From positions 895,501 to 959,500 of the forward strand of contig NZ_CP162414.1 of the NCBI RefSeq assembly GCF_040932005.1: a stretch of DNA of 64,000 nucleotides. Reading direction: 5' to 3'. The position numbers were made by a program, and so were the translations under genes. This stretch comes from Aestuariibius sp. HNIBRBA575. Lineage in GTDB: Bacteria; Pseudomonadota; Alphaproteobacteria; Rhodobacterales; Rhodobacteraceae. Shown one piece after another: positions 38,277-48,245 of the stretch. The notes beneath the pieces are model-generated. The model was not told the origin of the DNA. It did not search any database and was given only the letters and a program-made list of their open reading frames with translations. Every line of letters begins with the position of its first letter. The first letter of the stretch is position 1.

Positions 38277-39602
38277 ATGAGACATTTGAAACGCCTTCTT
38301 AGCGCCTTTGGGGTTGCGGTGATGACATTGGCCAGCCCGGCCGTGTTTGCCGAACCTTTGCGACTGGAATTGGATCGCGGGGTGTCAGAACCCATGCCGT
38401 TTGCCATTCCCGCATTTGAGGTCGAAACCCCCGGTGCCGAAGCAATGGCGCAGCAGATCGCCCAAGTGATCGCGCAGGATTTGGCTGGAACCGGCCTGTT
38501 TCGTCCGGTGCCGTCCAGTGCCTTCATTTCGCAGCATAACAGTTTTGCGCAACCGGTGGCCTTTACCGATTGGCGCGCGATCAACACACAGGCGCTGATC
38601 ACTGGGGCCGTGGCGGTTCAGGGCGGTCAGGTTGTGGTGAAATTCCGCCTGCATGACGTGTTTCTGGGCGAAGAAATGGGCAGCGGTCAGCAATTGGTTG
38701 GCACCACCGATGGCTGGCGTCGTATGGGGCACAAAGTGGCCGATCAGGTCTATTCGCGGATCACGGGTGAAACCGGATATTTTGACAGCCGCGTTGTGAT
38801 GGTGGGCGAAACAGGCCCCAAAGATGACCGTCGCAAACGCTTGGCAATCATGGATTTTGACGGTGAAAACCTGCAATACCTCACCGATAGCGGTGCTATT
38901 GTTTTGGCCCCTCGGTTTTCGCCAAACGGTGATCGGGTCCTTTATACCAGCTATGAAAGCGGTTTTCCGCGCATCAATGTGCTGGATGTTGGCAGCGTCA
39001 CCCGGCAGCAATTGACGACCCAACCGGGTGAAATGGCGTTTAGCCCTCGGTTCAGCCGCGATGGGCGTCAGGTTATTTATTCACTGGCATCTGGTGGCAA
39101 CACTGATATCTGGCGCACCGATCTGGCCACGGGGCAGCATCAGCGCCTGACATCCGCACCGTCCATCGAAACCGCGCCCAGCTTTAGTCCGGACGGGTCG
39201 CAGATCGTGTTTGAAAGTGATCGTTCTGGTACGCAGCAATTGTACATCATGTCCGCAAGTGGCGGAGAAGCCAGAAGAATTTCGTTCGAAAGCGGCCGTT
39301 ACGGCAGCCCGGTTTGGTCGCCACGTGGGGATCTGATTGCCTTTACCCGTCAAAGCGAAGGCCGGTTTCATATCGGCGTAATGCGCACAGATGGGTCCGG
39401 CGAACGGGTGTTGACCAATTCCCCACTGGACGAAGGTCCAAGCTGGTCCCCCAATGGCCGCGTGGTGATGTTCACCCGCGAAACGCTGGGGGCGACCGGT
39501 GGTCCGTCGCTCTATTCTGTGGATGTGTCGGGGCGCAATTTACGTCGTGTCTCAACGCCTGGATTTGCCTCTGATCCGTCATGGGGTCCTTTGCAGAACT
39601 AA
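38277..39602 (+). CDS. tolB: Tol-Pal system beta-propeller protein TolB
   Basis: TolB is the periplasmic six-bladed beta-propeller that binds Pal and is displaced by TolA. The 441-residue product has a signal peptide (cleavage after about residue 25, AVFA), an N-terminal alpha/beta domain (to about 170) and repeated PD40 blades of the form [30 protein letters not shown] and [14 protein letters not shown]. It follows tolA after 97 bases. Confidence 0.97.
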   Translation: MRHLKRLLSAFGVAVMTLASPAVFAEPLRLELDRGVSEPMPFAIPAFEVETPGAEAMAQQIAQVIAQDLAGTGLFRPVPSSAFISQHNSFAQPVAFTDWRAINTQALITGAVAVQGGQVVVKFRLHDVFLGEEMGSGQQLVGTTDGWRRMGHKVADQVYSRITGETGYFDSRVVMVGETGPKDDRRKRLAIMDFDGENLQYLTDSGAIVLAPRFSPNGDRVLYTSYESGFPRINVLDVGSVTRQQLTTQPGEMAFSPRFSRDGRQVIYSLASGGNTDIWRTDLATGQHQRLTSAPSIETAPSFSPDGSQIVFESDRSGTQQLYIMSASGGEARRISFESGRYGSPVWSPRGDLIAFTRQSEGRFHIGVMRTDGSGERVLTNSPLDEGPSWSPNGRVVMFTRETLGATGGPSLYSVDVSGRNLRRVSTPGFASDPSWGPLQN

Positions 39603-39682
39603 TGCACAGATAATCTATAGGCAGGCCGGGCCACGTCATGATAAATAGGCCCTAACAAGAAAACGCATACAGGATATTAACC

Positions 39683-40204
39683 ATGAACACCCTTATCAAA
39701 GCAGGCGTGCTGATTTCCGCACTGGCCGTTTCGGCCTGTACCAATCCCAACCGCTTTGGCGAAGACAGCAGCACAAACCTATCGCCCGCTGGCACCAATG
39801 TGCCGGTTGCGCCGATCAATCCGGCGTCTGATCCGGCAACGCCGCAATATTTCAGCCAAACCATTGGCGATCGGGTTCTGTTTCCGGTGGATCAATCCAC
39901 ATTGACCCCAACTGCGATGGGCATTCTGGACGGACAGGCCCAGTGGTTGCTGACCAATTCAGATTATCTGGCCGTGATCGAAGGTCATGCCGACGAACAA
40001 GGCACACGGGAATATAACCTCGCGCTTGGGGCGCGCCGATCCAATGCTGTGCGGGAATATCTGGTGTCCAAAGGCGTTCCATCGAACCGCATTCGCACGA
40101 TCAGCTACGGCAAAGAACGCCCGGCGGCTGTTTGTTCTGCGGAATCCTGCTATGCAGAAAACCGTCGGTCTGTGACGGTGATTTCGATTGGCTCGCTGAG
40201 CTAA
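39683..40204 (+). CDS. pal: Peptidoglycan-associated lipoprotein Pal
   Basis: Pal is an outer-membrane lipoprotein whose OmpA-like domain binds peptidoglycan. The 173-residue product has lipobox VSAC with acylated C19, a Pro/Ala/Asn linker, and the OmpA domain with the diaminopimelate-binding region GHADEQGTREYNLALGARR. It follows tolB after 80 bases. Overall length is that of the family. Confidence 0.96.
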   Translation: MNTLIKAGVLISALAVSACTNPNRFGEDSSTNLSPAGTNVPVAPINPASDPATPQYFSQTIGDRVLFPVDQSTLTPTAMGILDGQAQWLLTNSDYLAVIEGHADEQGTREYNLALGARRSNAVREYLVSKGVPSNRIRTISYGKERPAAVCSAESCYAENRRSVTVISIGSLS

Positions 40205-40228
40205 ATCAGCGGTGATGATGCGGGGATT

Positions 40229-41053
40229 ATGATGCGGATTTTGGGGACTTTGGCTTTGATTGCCGGGCTGGCTGGCCCGGCCATGGCGCAGGATGCAAAC
40301 GATCAGACCCTGGCGGATATCCGTCAGGAATTGACGGTGCTTTACGTGGAAATTCAGCGCCTCAAAGGTGAGCTGAACACAACCGGAACCCCGCAAAATG
40401 CTGCTGGGGCCGGGTCTGCGCTGGAACGGTTGACCGCCATCGAAGGCGAATTGCAGCGCCTGACCGGCAAAACCGAAGAGCTGGAATTTCGCATCAATCG
40501 CATCACCCGCGACGGGACCAACCGGATCGGCGATCTGGAATTCCGTCTATGTGAACTGGAAACGGTTTGCGACATTGCGGCATTGGGCGACACGCCGTCT
40601 TTGGGTGGGATCGACAATGATACCAGCGTGCCTGTGGCTGATGCGCCGACACAAAACGGGCCGGTTCTGGCCGTCGGGGAACGTGCCGATTTTGACGCTG
40701 CCAAATCCGCCTTTGAGGCGGGGGATTACCGGTCTGCCGCGGACCAGTTTGCCACGTTTAACGTGACCTATCCCGGCGGCCATTTGGCCCCCGAAGCGGA
40801 CTATCTGCGCGGCGAAGCGTTTGAAAGTCTTGGGGAAATGACCAATGCGGCGCGGGCCTATTTGGATGCGTTTAGTGGCGCCCCAGAAGGGACGCGCGCA
40901 CCGGATGCGTTGTTTAAGCTGGGCGCGTCACTGGGTGCGCTTGGTCAACAACAGGATGCCTGCATCACCCTAAGCGAAGTGGTCACCCGTTTCCCAAGTT
41001 CCGAAGCGGCCATGGATGCGCAATCTGCGCGGGCCAATCTGGGATGCAGCTAA
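40229..41053 (+). CDS. cpoB: CpoB/YbgF, Tol-Pal associated TPR protein
   Basis: CpoB coordinates peptidoglycan synthesis by PBP1B with Tol-driven constriction. The 274-residue product has a signal peptide (cleavage after about residue 20, GPAMA), an N-terminal coiled coil (LADIRQELTVLYVEIQRLKGEL, and ERLTAIEGELQRLTGKTEELEFRI) and C-terminal tetratricopeptide repeats (about 150-270). A second ATG lies one codon after the first. Its end overlaps the tilS start by ten bases. Confidence 0.93.
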   Translation: MMRILGTLALIAGLAGPAMAQDANDQTLADIRQELTVLYVEIQRLKGELNTTGTPQNAAGAGSALERLTAIEGELQRLTGKTEELEFRINRITRDGTNRIGDLEFRLCELETVCDIAALGDTPSLGGIDNDTSVPVADAPTQNGPVLAVGERADFDAAKSAFEAGDYRSAADQFATFNVTYPGGHLAPEADYLRGEAFESLGEMTNAARAYLDAFSGAPEGTRAPDALFKLGASLGALGQQQDACITLSEVVTRFPSSEAAMDAQSARANLGCS

Positions 41054-42312
41054 GCGGGCAGGCGGCGGTTGACGCCTTTTGCGACGCCCACGCGGTTCAT
41101 TCACAAAACGGATTGATTGGTATCGCCGTGTCTGGTGGTGGCGACAGTATGGCACTGCTTCAGATGGCGCATATTGCGGGGCAGAAATCCGGGCAGGATA
41201 TCATGGCCGTGACGGTCGATCACGGATTGCGCGCCGAGGCCGCACAAGAAGCCGAAACCGTTGGTCAGTTTTGCAAATCCCGGAACATTTCCCACACTAT
41301 TCTCAATTGGGAAAACTGGTCGGGGCAGGGGAATTTGCAGGCCGCAGCCCGCAACGCCCGCTATGATTTGATCACAAACTGGGCCAATGCCCACGGTGTA
41401 GCGCGCGTGTTGCTGGGCCATACTGCGGATGATCAGGCCGAAACGTTTTTGATGCGGCTGGCGCGTGGGTCCGGGGTGGATGGCTTGGCGGGGATGTCGC
41501 CGGATACGGGGCTGTTTCACCGCCCATTGCTGAACACATCCCGGCAAGAATTGCGTGATTTTTTGCAGGACCAAAACATCGATTGGGTCGATGATCCGTC
41601 CAATGACGATACCCAATTTGATCGGGTCAAAGCCCGTCAAATGCGGGCGCAGTTGGAAACATTGGGATTGACCCAAACACGGATTTTGCAGACCGTTTCA
41701 CATATGAAAAAGGCGAAAACGGCGCTGTCTATGGCGGCGCATGACTTTGCACAGAACCATGTCACGCAGGATTTTGGGGATCTCATTTTTGATCTGCCTG
41801 CCTTGCGATTGCATCATTCGGATACGGAACCGCGGGTGATGGCTGCGGCTGTGCAATGGATCAGCAATGCCGATTATCGCCCCCGCCTAGAGGCGCTGCA
41901 GGATGCGGTTGCGACGGCCCAACAGGGCAAAGCGCGCACATTGGGCGGGGTGCTGTTTTCGCCACAACGGGACGGGACCCTGAGGTTAAGCCGGGAATTT
42001 AACGCCGTGGCTGAAGAAAAGATCGAGTGTAATCCTATCGGCGCGCAATTTATGATCTGGGACGGGCGGTGGCGTATATCGGGCGTATTGGCGTCGCAAG
42101 ATACGCAGGGAATTGCGCATATCGCCCCCCTCGCAGAGGCGGTTTCGCAATGTCCGAACTGGCGTGATTCTGGTTTGCCGCGCAAATCTTTGATGGCGTC
42201 GCCGGCGGTTTGGCAGGGTGAAACCCTGATTGCGGCCCCTTTGGCGGGGTTAAATCCCAATTGGACGGCGCAGATTGCCACGGATTTCAACTCGTTCCTG
42301 CTTTCGCATTGA
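41044..42312 (+). CDS. tilS: tRNA(Ile)-lysidine synthetase TilS
   Basis: TilS converts C34 of the CAU-anticodon tRNA-Ile to lysidine so that it reads AUA. The 422-residue product has the PP-loop ATP motif SGGGDS (30-35), GHTADDQAETFLMRLARGSGVDGLAGM and a C-terminal domain. It overlaps cpoB by ten bases and is followed by ftsH, an order seen across alphaproteobacteria. Confidence 0.95.
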   Translation: MQLSGQAAVDAFCDAHAVHSQNGLIGIAVSGGGDSMALLQMAHIAGQKSGQDIMAVTVDHGLRAEAAQEAETVGQFCKSRNISHTILNWENWSGQGNLQAAARNARYDLITNWANAHGVARVLLGHTADDQAETFLMRLARGSGVDGLAGMSPDTGLFHRPLLNTSRQELRDFLQDQNIDWVDDPSNDDTQFDRVKARQMRAQLETLGLTQTRILQTVSHMKKAKTALSMAAHDFAQNHVTQDFGDLIFDLPALRLHHSDTEPRVMAAAVQWISNADYRPRLEALQDAVATAQQGKARTLGGVLFSPQRDGTLRLSREFNAVAEEKIECNPIGAQFMIWDGRWRISGVLASQDTQGIAHIAPLAEAVSQCPNWRDSGLPRKSLMASPAVWQGETLIAAPLAGLNPNWTAQIATDFNSFLLSH

Positions 42313-42348
42313 AGTACGCGCACAAACCCTTATTTTAGACAGGTGGTC

Positions 42349-42393
42349 GGCGCGCCCCACGCGCGCCCGCAAATAATTCTATAGGAGCCTCCT
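42349..42393 (+). promoter_or_regulatory. ftsH leader with two inverted repeats
   Basis: GGCGCGC (42349-42355) and GCGCGCC (42361-42367) pair perfectly around CCCAC. Closer to the gene, AGGA-GCC-TCCT (42383-42393) is a dyad in which the Shine-Dalgarno AGGAG can pair with bases adjoining the TTG start. It could affect translation, but the small hairpin is weak and may be chance. Confidence 0.35.
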
Positions 42394-44307
42394 TTGGGCA
42401 ACGCACGTAATCTGGCTTTCTGGGTCGTCCTCTTCTTGTTGATCCTCGCGCTTTTCAATCTGTTCAGCGGAGGGCAAGGCACGACGTCTTCGACCGCGCG
42501 GACGTATTCCGATTTTGTTGAGGCTGTCGATAATGGCACCGTGACCCAAGTTGTGCTGGATGGCGAACAATTGCGCTATGTCACAACGGGCGGCGATGCC
42601 TATGTCACGATCCGCCCGGATGACGCCAAAGTCACCGACATGCTGATCGCCAACGACATTCCTGTGCGCGCCGAAGCCCAAGAGCAGAACGGTTTCGCAA
42701 CCTTCATCCTTGGGCTGTTGCCCTTCTTGCTGCTGATCGGTGTCTGGATCTATTTCATGAACCGGATGCAGGGCGGCGGCAAAGGCGGCGCGATGGGCTT
42801 TGGCAAATCCAAGGCCAAACTACTGACCGAGAAAAACGGTCGTGTCACGTTTGACGATGTGGCCGGGATCGACGAAGCCAAAGAAGAGCTGGAAGAGATC
42901 GTCGAATTCCTACGCAATCCACAGAAATTCAGCCGTCTTGGCGGGAAAATCCCCAAAGGCGCGTTGCTGGTGGGCCCTCCGGGGACAGGTAAAACGCTGC
43001 TGGCGCGTGCGATTGCAGGCGAAGCGGGCGTGCCGTTCTTTACCATTTCGGGGTCTGACTTTGTGGAAATGTTCGTCGGTGTGGGTGCATCCCGTGTGCG
43101 CGACATGTTTGAACAGGCCAAGAAAAACGCGCCATGTATTTTGTTCATCGATGAAATCGACGCTGTGGGCCGGGCCCGTGGTGTGGGCATTGGCGGTGGC
43201 AATGACGAACGCGAACAGACATTGAACCAATTGCTGGTGGAAATGGACGGCTTTGAGGCCAATGAAGGCATCATTATCGTTGCTGCCACCAACCGCCGTG
43301 ATGTTTTGGACCCGGCTTTGCTGCGTCCGGGTCGGTTTGACCGTCAGGTGACTGTGCCCAACCCAGATATCAAAGGGCGCGACAAAATCCTTGGCGTGCA
43401 TGCCCGCAAAGTGCCACTGGGCCCTGATGTAGATCTGCGCATCATTGCCCGTGGGACCCCCGGTTTTTCCGGTGCGGATCTGGCCAACCTTGTGAACGAA
43501 GCCGCGTTGATGGCCGCCCGGATCGGGCGACGCTTTGTGACGATGCTGGACTTTGAACAGGCCAAAGACAAAGTGATGATGGGCGCGGAACGGCGATCCA
43601 TGGTTCTGACCGATGATCAGAAAGAAAAGACCGCCTATCACGAGGCTGGCCATGCGCTGGTTGGGATTAAATTGCCCAAATGTGATCCGGTTTATAAGGC
43701 GACGATCATTCCGCGCGGCGGGGCCTTGGGTATGGTGATGAGCCTGCCTGAAATGGACAAGCTGCAAATGTTCAAAGACGAAGCCGAAGAGCGTATCGCC
43801 ATGACCATGGCGGGCAAAGCGGCAGAAATCTGGAAATACGGCGCCGAAAGTGTATCATCGGGTCCGGTTGGCGATATCCAACAGGCCAGCGCTTTAGCGC
43901 GATCCATGGTGATGCGGTATGGCATGTCCGACAAGGTCGGCAACATCGATTACGCAGAAGCAGCCGAAGGCTATTCCGGCAACACGGCTGGTTTTTCAGT
44001 GTCGGCCAGCACCAAAGAAATGATCGAAGAAGAAGTGAAACGCTTTATCGATGAGGGCTATAACGAAGCCTATCGTCTGATCGAAGAATATTCGGTTGAG
44101 TTCGAACGTCTGGCGCAGGGTCTGTTGGAATATGAAACCCTGACGGGTGACGAAATCAAACGGGTCATGGCCGGTGAGCCGCTGAAATCTGATGATGATG
44201 ACACGCATTCGGATTCTGGCAATGCGCCTTCTGTGACCGCGGTACCCAAAACCAAGCCAAAGAAACCAAAATCTGATGGCGACATGGAGCCAGAGCCAAG
44301 CGCGTAA
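42394..44307 (+). CDS. ftsH: ATP-dependent zinc metalloprotease FtsH
   Basis: FtsH is the membrane-anchored AAA+ protease that removes damaged membrane proteins and regulators. The 637-residue product has transmembrane helices at about 6-24 and 100-118, Walker A GPPGTGKT (194-201), the second region of homology [10 protein letters not shown], and the zinc motif HEAGH (416-420). The start is TTG, directly after AGGAGCCTCC; the [10 protein letters not shown] beginning matches the family. A terminator follows. Confidence 0.97.
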   Translation: MGNARNLAFWVVLFLLILALFNLFSGGQGTTSSTARTYSDFVEAVDNGTVTQVVLDGEQLRYVTTGGDAYVTIRPDDAKVTDMLIANDIPVRAEAQEQNGFATFILGLLPFLLLIGVWIYFMNRMQGGGKGGAMGFGKSKAKLLTEKNGRVTFDDVAGIDEAKEELEEIVEFLRNPQKFSRLGGKIPKGALLVGPPGTGKTLLARAIAGEAGVPFFTISGSDFVEMFVGVGASRVRDMFEQAKKNAPCILFIDEIDAVGRARGVGIGGGNDEREQTLNQLLVEMDGFEANEGIIIVAATNRRDVLDPALLRPGRFDRQVTVPNPDIKGRDKILGVHARKVPLGPDVDLRIIARGTPGFSGADLANLVNEAALMAARIGRRFVTMLDFEQAKDKVMMGAERRSMVLTDDQKEKTAYHEAGHALVGIKLPKCDPVYKATIIPRGGALGMVMSLPEMDKLQMFKDEAEERIAMTMAGKAAEIWKYGAESVSSGPVGDIQQASALARSMVMRYGMSDKVGNIDYAEAAEGYSGNTAGFSVSASTKEMIEEEVKRFIDEGYNEAYRLIEEYSVEFERLAQGLLEYETLTGDEIKRVMAGEPLKSDDDDTHSDSGNAPSVTAVPKTKPKKPKSDGDMEPEPSA

Positions 44308-44331
44308 TCACGCGTCAGGTCCGAAACAAAG

Positions 44332-44359
44332 AAACGGCTGGGGTAACCCGGCCGTTTTT
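44332..44359 (+). terminator. Terminator of ftsH
   Basis: AAACGGCTGGG and CCCGGCCGTTT (one G-T) pair around TAA and end in five T. Confidence 0.85.
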
Positions 44360-44417
44360 GGTTTTGGGGTTTGATGCGCGTCTGGATCGGGAATGTGGCC
44401 GCTGTTATGCTGTTGGC

Positions 44418-44867
44418 ATGACAAACCCATGTGCCACCGCCAAAGTGTTCATCCGTCGTCCCGTCAGTGCCGTTTACGACGCTTTTGCCGACCCTGAAAT
44501 CATGACAAAGTTTTGGTTCCCCAAGGCCCGCGGCCAATTGGAAACGGGCAAAGACGTGTTGTGGTATTTGGGGACAGACACAGACGCCTATGCGATCACG
44601 GTGCGGGTCAAATCCGCGATCGCACCGCGCGAAATTATCATCGACTGGGGCGATGAGGATCAATTTACCCAAGTGGTCTGGACGTTTGAAGGCGTGGATG
44701 ATGGCACGGTGATGACCATCACCGAAAGCGGATTTGCAGGCCCTGGTGCTGAAATCAACGCCGCTGCATTAGCGTCAACAGGGGGCTTTAATCAGGTGGC
44801 GATTGCCGCCAAGGCCCTGTTAGAACACAGGGCAGCGATCAATATCGTGCAGGATCATGTGGCTTGA
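44418..44867 (+). CDS. SRPBCC (AHSA1-like) domain protein
   Basis: The 149-residue protein has the START/Bet v1-like layout of the AHSA1/polyketide-cyclase group: VFIRRPVSAVYDAFADPEIMTKFWFPKARG at the N-terminus and a long C-terminal helix (GGFNQVAIAAKALLEHR). Such proteins bind hydrophobic ligands or act in stress responses; ligand unknown. The ATG at 44418 is the sensible start. It converges on the next gene with five bases between stops. Confidence 0.78.
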   Translation: MTNPCATAKVFIRRPVSAVYDAFADPEIMTKFWFPKARGQLETGKDVLWYLGTDTDAYAITVRVKSAIAPREIIIDWGDEDQFTQVVWTFEGVDDGTVMTITESGFAGPGAEINAAALASTGGFNQVAIAAKALLEHRAAINIVQDHVA

Positions 44868-44872
44868 TTAAA

Positions 44873-45190
44873 TCAAAGCCCGGCTTCGGCGGCGCGTTGT
44901 AATCCCATGCCGAGGAACACCATGATCATCAACGCACCGAATGACACGCCAAACGCGACATAGGTGATCCGGCCAACTTTGCTGAAGTCCTGAAAAAGTT
45001 TGTACATTTCATTGAACGACGCGCCGAGCGGTATAAAAACCAGCGTTGCCGCCATCAAACAAACGGTCGTAACCAATAGGACCAACAGGTAGGAATCCAT
45101 CCAATCCGGGCCACGGACAAATCCGAAATCATAGGCAGAGGCATGTGTGGGGGTGATGAGGGCCAAACAAAGGGCAACTCTTAGATACAT
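44873..45190 (-). CDS. Small membrane protein with signal peptide, unknown function
   Basis: From the ATG at 45190 the product has 105 residues; a TTG at 45202 would add four. It has a signal peptide (ALITPTHASA), then two transmembrane helices (about 34-56 and 79-102). No domain is recognised. It diverges from the trans-aconitate methyltransferase gene. Confidence 0.6.
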   Translation of the reverse strand: MYLRVALCLALITPTHASAYDFGFVRGPDWMDSYLLVLLVTTVCLMAATLVFIPLGASFNEMYKLFQDFSKVGRITYVAFGVSFGALMIMVFLGMGLQRAAEAGL

Positions 45191-45292
45191 CGTTTTTTCC
45201 AATAGTTAGGTGACTGGGTTTTTCATGCCTGCAGCGGTGGCAAATTTTTGACATCTGAACAAAGGACGGTCGTCGATTGAGCAGGGTTGCGA

Positions 45293-45321
45293 TTGGATTG
45301 CTTTGTATGCAATTGTATACC
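45293..45321 (+). promoter_or_regulatory. Promoter of tam with a 16-bp palindrome
   Basis: TTGGAT (45293-45298) and TATACC (45316-45321) are 17 bases apart. GTATGCAATTGTATAC (45305-45320) is palindromic except for one pair and covers the spacer and the -10 box. The TTGTATAC core resembles sites bound by GntR (FCD-type) repressors. Confidence 0.5.
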
Positions 45322-45341
45322 AAATTGTGAGGCGCGGAAAA

Positions 45342-46118
45342 ATGACATCAGTCGATTGGAATACCACCCAGTATACTGCGTACAGGTCGTTGCGATTGCA
45401 GCCAGCACTGGATTTGCTGGCGCGGGTGCCCAGCCTGCCGCAAGGGGATGTGATTGATCTGGGGTGTGGCACGGGCGTTGCGGCGGCGGATCTGCAAACG
45501 CGGTTTCCGGGTCGCAAATTAATAGGCGTGGAACAATCCGAAACGATGATTGGCAAAGCCATCCAAACGGGGCTGTATCACCGGTTGGATCAGGCGGATA
45601 TCGCGCTTTGGTCGCCGCATGATCGCCCGGCATTGATTTTTTCCAACGCCGTGCTGCATTGGTTGCCGGATCACTCAGCCCTGTTTGCCCGACTTGTTCA
45701 AATGCTTGCGCCGCGCGGCGTGCTTGCTGTGCAAATGCCACGCCAGTTTATGGCGCCGTCCCATCATCTATTGCGCGATCTTGCGCAACAGATGTTTCCC
45801 GACAGGTTTAACTTTGATTATTGGTCCCCGCCGGTGGCGACGCCGGACATATATATGTCGATGCTGTCAGAACTGGGCGCGACGCAGATTTGGGAAACCG
45901 AATATTACCAACGTTTGGTCCCCGTGACAGCAGGCCACCCCGTGCGCCATTTTACCCAATCCACCGCGATGCGCCCGATCCTTGCCAAACTTTCTGATGC
46001 AGAGACCGCGCAATTCATATCTCACTATGATGCGGCGTTGATTGCGCAATATCCGCGACAATCCGACGGGGGGGTCGTGTTCCCGTTTCGGCGGTTATTT
46101 ATGGTTGTCGCCAGTTAA
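45342..46118 (+). CDS. tam: Trans-aconitate 2-methyltransferase
   Basis: Tam methylates trans-aconitate, a spontaneous inhibitor formed from cis-aconitate, using SAM. The 258-residue product has the motif I DVIDLGCGTGVAAADL, the acidic VEQSETM, and the family feature VDWNTTQYTAYRSLRLQPALDLLARV, with FSNAVLHWLPDHSALF. The ATG at 45342 is preceded by GAGGCG. Its promoter carries a palindrome. A general methyltransferase cannot be excluded but the N-terminal signature favours Tam. Confidence 0.85.
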   Translation: MTSVDWNTTQYTAYRSLRLQPALDLLARVPSLPQGDVIDLGCGTGVAAADLQTRFPGRKLIGVEQSETMIGKAIQTGLYHRLDQADIALWSPHDRPALIFSNAVLHWLPDHSALFARLVQMLAPRGVLAVQMPRQFMAPSHHLLRDLAQQMFPDRFNFDYWSPPVATPDIYMSMLSELGATQIWETEYYQRLVPVTAGHPVRHFTQSTAMRPILAKLSDAETAQFISHYDAALIAQYPRQSDGGVVFPFRRLFMVVAS

Positions 46119-46265
46119 GGCGCGTCAGGCGCTGTGCTGACTTTATAGAAATAGCAAAGCCCGCAGCCTGCGCCCGTCCAACGTGCCGGGGCAGGACAAA
46201 TGACCCCATAACGGTGCACAGGTTTCTTATCCACGAAACTCATTTCTGGAATTGACGATTTTGGT

Positions 46266-46293
46266 CGTGAAAATGTCGCTATAGAATTTCACG
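46266..46293. promoter_or_regulatory. Inverted repeat upstream of fhs
   Basis: CGTGAAA (46266-46272) and TTTCACG (46287-46293) are perfect and extend with one bulge (GGT...ACC). A TATAGA -10-like box lies between the arms, but I see no matching -35 at a normal distance. It is a candidate operator for the one-carbon genes. Confidence 0.35.
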
Positions 46294-46391
46294 GACCATT
46301 GACGGACGGCTACATCTTGGGGGACGCATAAGACAACGCATCAGAACACGCACCCGTTTCTTTTCTACCGGTGCCAATAGGGAACGACGTT

Positions 46392-48068
46392 ATGAGCTTT
46401 AAGACCGATATTGAGATCGCCCGCGAGGCCAACAAAAAGCCGATTCAAGAGATTGGTGCGAAACTGGGCATCGCCAGCGAACACCTGCTGCCCTATGGCC
46501 ATGACAAAGCAAAGGTCAGCCAGGACTTTATCAATTCCGTTCAGGACCGCGAAAACGGCAAACTGATTCTGGTGACAGCGATCAACCCTACCCCGGCTGG
46601 GGAAGGCAAAACCACCACCACGGTTGGTCTGGGTGACGGTCTGAATGCGATCGGCAAAAACGCCGCGATCTGTATCCGCGAAGCATCCCTTGGGCCGAAC
46701 TTTGGGATGAAAGGTGGTGCTGCCGGGGGTGGCTACGCCCAAGTGGTTCCGATGGAAGAAATGAACCTGCATTTCACAGGCGATTTCCACGCGATCACAT
46801 CCGCCCATAACCTGTTATCCGCAATGATCGACAACCACATCTATTGGGGCAATGAGCTGGAAATCGATGAACGCCGTGTGACATGGCGCCGGGTTCTGGA
46901 CATGAACGACCGCGCGCTGCGTGACACCGTGACATCCCTTGGTGGCGTGTCCAACGGTTTCCCACGTCAGACCGGGTTTGACATCACCGTTGCCTCCGAA
47001 GTGATGGCGATCCTGTGCCTGTCCAACGATCTGGACGATCTGCAAAAACGTCTGGGTGACATGATTGTGGCCTATCGCCGTGATCGCAGCCCGATCTATG
47101 CCCGTGACATCAAAGCCGACGGTGCGATGACGGTTCTGCTGCGCGACGCCATGCAGCCAAACATCGTGCAAACGCTGGAAAACAACCCAGCCTTTGTACA
47201 TGGCGGCCCATTTGCCAACATCGCCCATGGCTGTAACTCTGTTATTGCGACAAACACCGCGCTGAAACTGGCCGATTTTGTTGTGACCGAGGCCGGCTTT
47301 GGTGCCGATCTGGGTGCTGAAAAGTTCATGAACATCAAATGCCGCAAAGCAGGTCTGGCACCTGATTGTGTGGTTCTGGTGGCGACGATCCGCGCGATGA
47401 AAATGAACGGCGGCGTGGCCAAGGCCGATCTGGGCGACGAAAACGTCGATGCGGTCAACGAAGGCTGCGCAAACCTGGGACGTCACATTGGCAACCTGAA
47501 ATCGTTCGGCGTGCCGGTTGTGGTTGCGATCAACCACTTTGTCACCGACACAGACGCCGAAGTGCAGGCCGTCAAAGACTATGTGGAAACTCAAGGGTCC
47601 GAAGCCATCCTGTGCATGCACTGGGCCAAAGGGTCCGAAGGCACCAAGGAACTGGCAACACGTGTGGCTGAAATCGCCGAAGCGGATGTCAGCCAGTTCT
47701 CACCGCTTTACAAAGACGAACTGCCTTTGTTTGAAAAAATGGAAACCATCGCGAAACGTATTTATCGCGCTGACGAAGTTTTGGCTGACAAGAAAATCCG
47801 CGATCAGCTGAAAGCTTGGGAAGATGCGGGATACGGTAACCTGCCGATCTGTATGGCAAAAACCCAGTATTCCTTTAGCACCGATCCAAGCCTGCGCGGC
47901 GCGCCGGTCGGCCATTCGGTTCCAGTTCGCGAAGTGCGTCTGGCCGCAGGCGCCGGGTTCATCGTGGCGGTCTGTGGTGAAATCATGACCATGCCGGGTT
48001 TGCCCCGCAAACCAGCCGCGGAAAACATCCGCATCAACGAAGAAGGCGTCGTCGAAGGCTTGTTCTAA
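46392..48068 (+). CDS. fhs: Formate-tetrahydrofolate ligase
   Basis: Fhs makes 10-formyltetrahydrofolate from formate, ATP and THF. The 558-residue product has the ATP-binding motif [12 protein letters not shown] (66-77) and the NP-type FTHFS signatures [22 protein letters not shown] and [11 protein letters not shown]. The ATG at 46392 follows AGGGAACG. Together with the two folD-type genes downstream it sets up a formate to methylene-THF branch. An inverted repeat lies in front and a structured region behind it. Confidence 0.97.
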   Translation: MSFKTDIEIAREANKKPIQEIGAKLGIASEHLLPYGHDKAKVSQDFINSVQDRENGKLILVTAINPTPAGEGKTTTTVGLGDGLNAIGKNAAICIREASLGPNFGMKGGAAGGGYAQVVPMEEMNLHFTGDFHAITSAHNLLSAMIDNHIYWGNELEIDERRVTWRRVLDMNDRALRDTVTSLGGVSNGFPRQTGFDITVASEVMAILCLSNDLDDLQKRLGDMIVAYRRDRSPIYARDIKADGAMTVLLRDAMQPNIVQTLENNPAFVHGGPFANIAHGCNSVIATNTALKLADFVVTEAGFGADLGAEKFMNIKCRKAGLAPDCVVLVATIRAMKMNGGVAKADLGDENVDAVNEGCANLGRHIGNLKSFGVPVVVAINHFVTDTDAEVQAVKDYVETQGSEAILCMHWAKGSEGTKELATRVAEIAEADVSQFSPLYKDELPLFEKMETIAKRIYRADEVLADKKIRDQLKAWEDAGYGNLPICMAKTQYSFSTDPSLRGAPVGHSVPVREVRLAAGAGFIVAVCGEIMTMPGLPRKPAAENIRINEEGVVEGLF

Positions 48069-48078
48069 GCCGTCGATC

Positions 48079-48179
48079 CAAGTGGGGTCACAACGGTCGC
48101 AACCCCCTGCGGCCACATGATGCACCCCACTTGCATTTACGTGCGTTAAAACCGATCTAGGGCAAAGGACTTGCCCTGA
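48079..48179 (+). other. Structured RNA-like region between fhs and the chorismate mutase gene
   Basis: CAAGTGGGGT (48079-48088) and ACCCCACTTG (48124-48133) pair perfectly and enclose an inner hairpin GGTCGCA/TGCGGCC (one G-T pair). A second stem AGGGCAA/TTGCCCT lies at 48161-48179. No T tract directly follows the first element, so a plain terminator is less likely than a processed or regulatory RNA. No known riboswitch was recognised. Confidence 0.5.
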
Positions 48180-48245
48180 TCACCAAAATACGGTTTTTGC
48201 TGGGCGGGGCCGATTTGGCCCGTGGATTGCGCGACAGGAACCCCG

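Noticed and set aside
46124..46141. GTCAG/CTGAC dyad after tam as a terminator
   Set aside because: Five-base stem with no T run.
48079..48179. THF riboswitch upstream of folate genes
   Set aside because: The stems do not show a THF motif I can recognise, so I report only structure.
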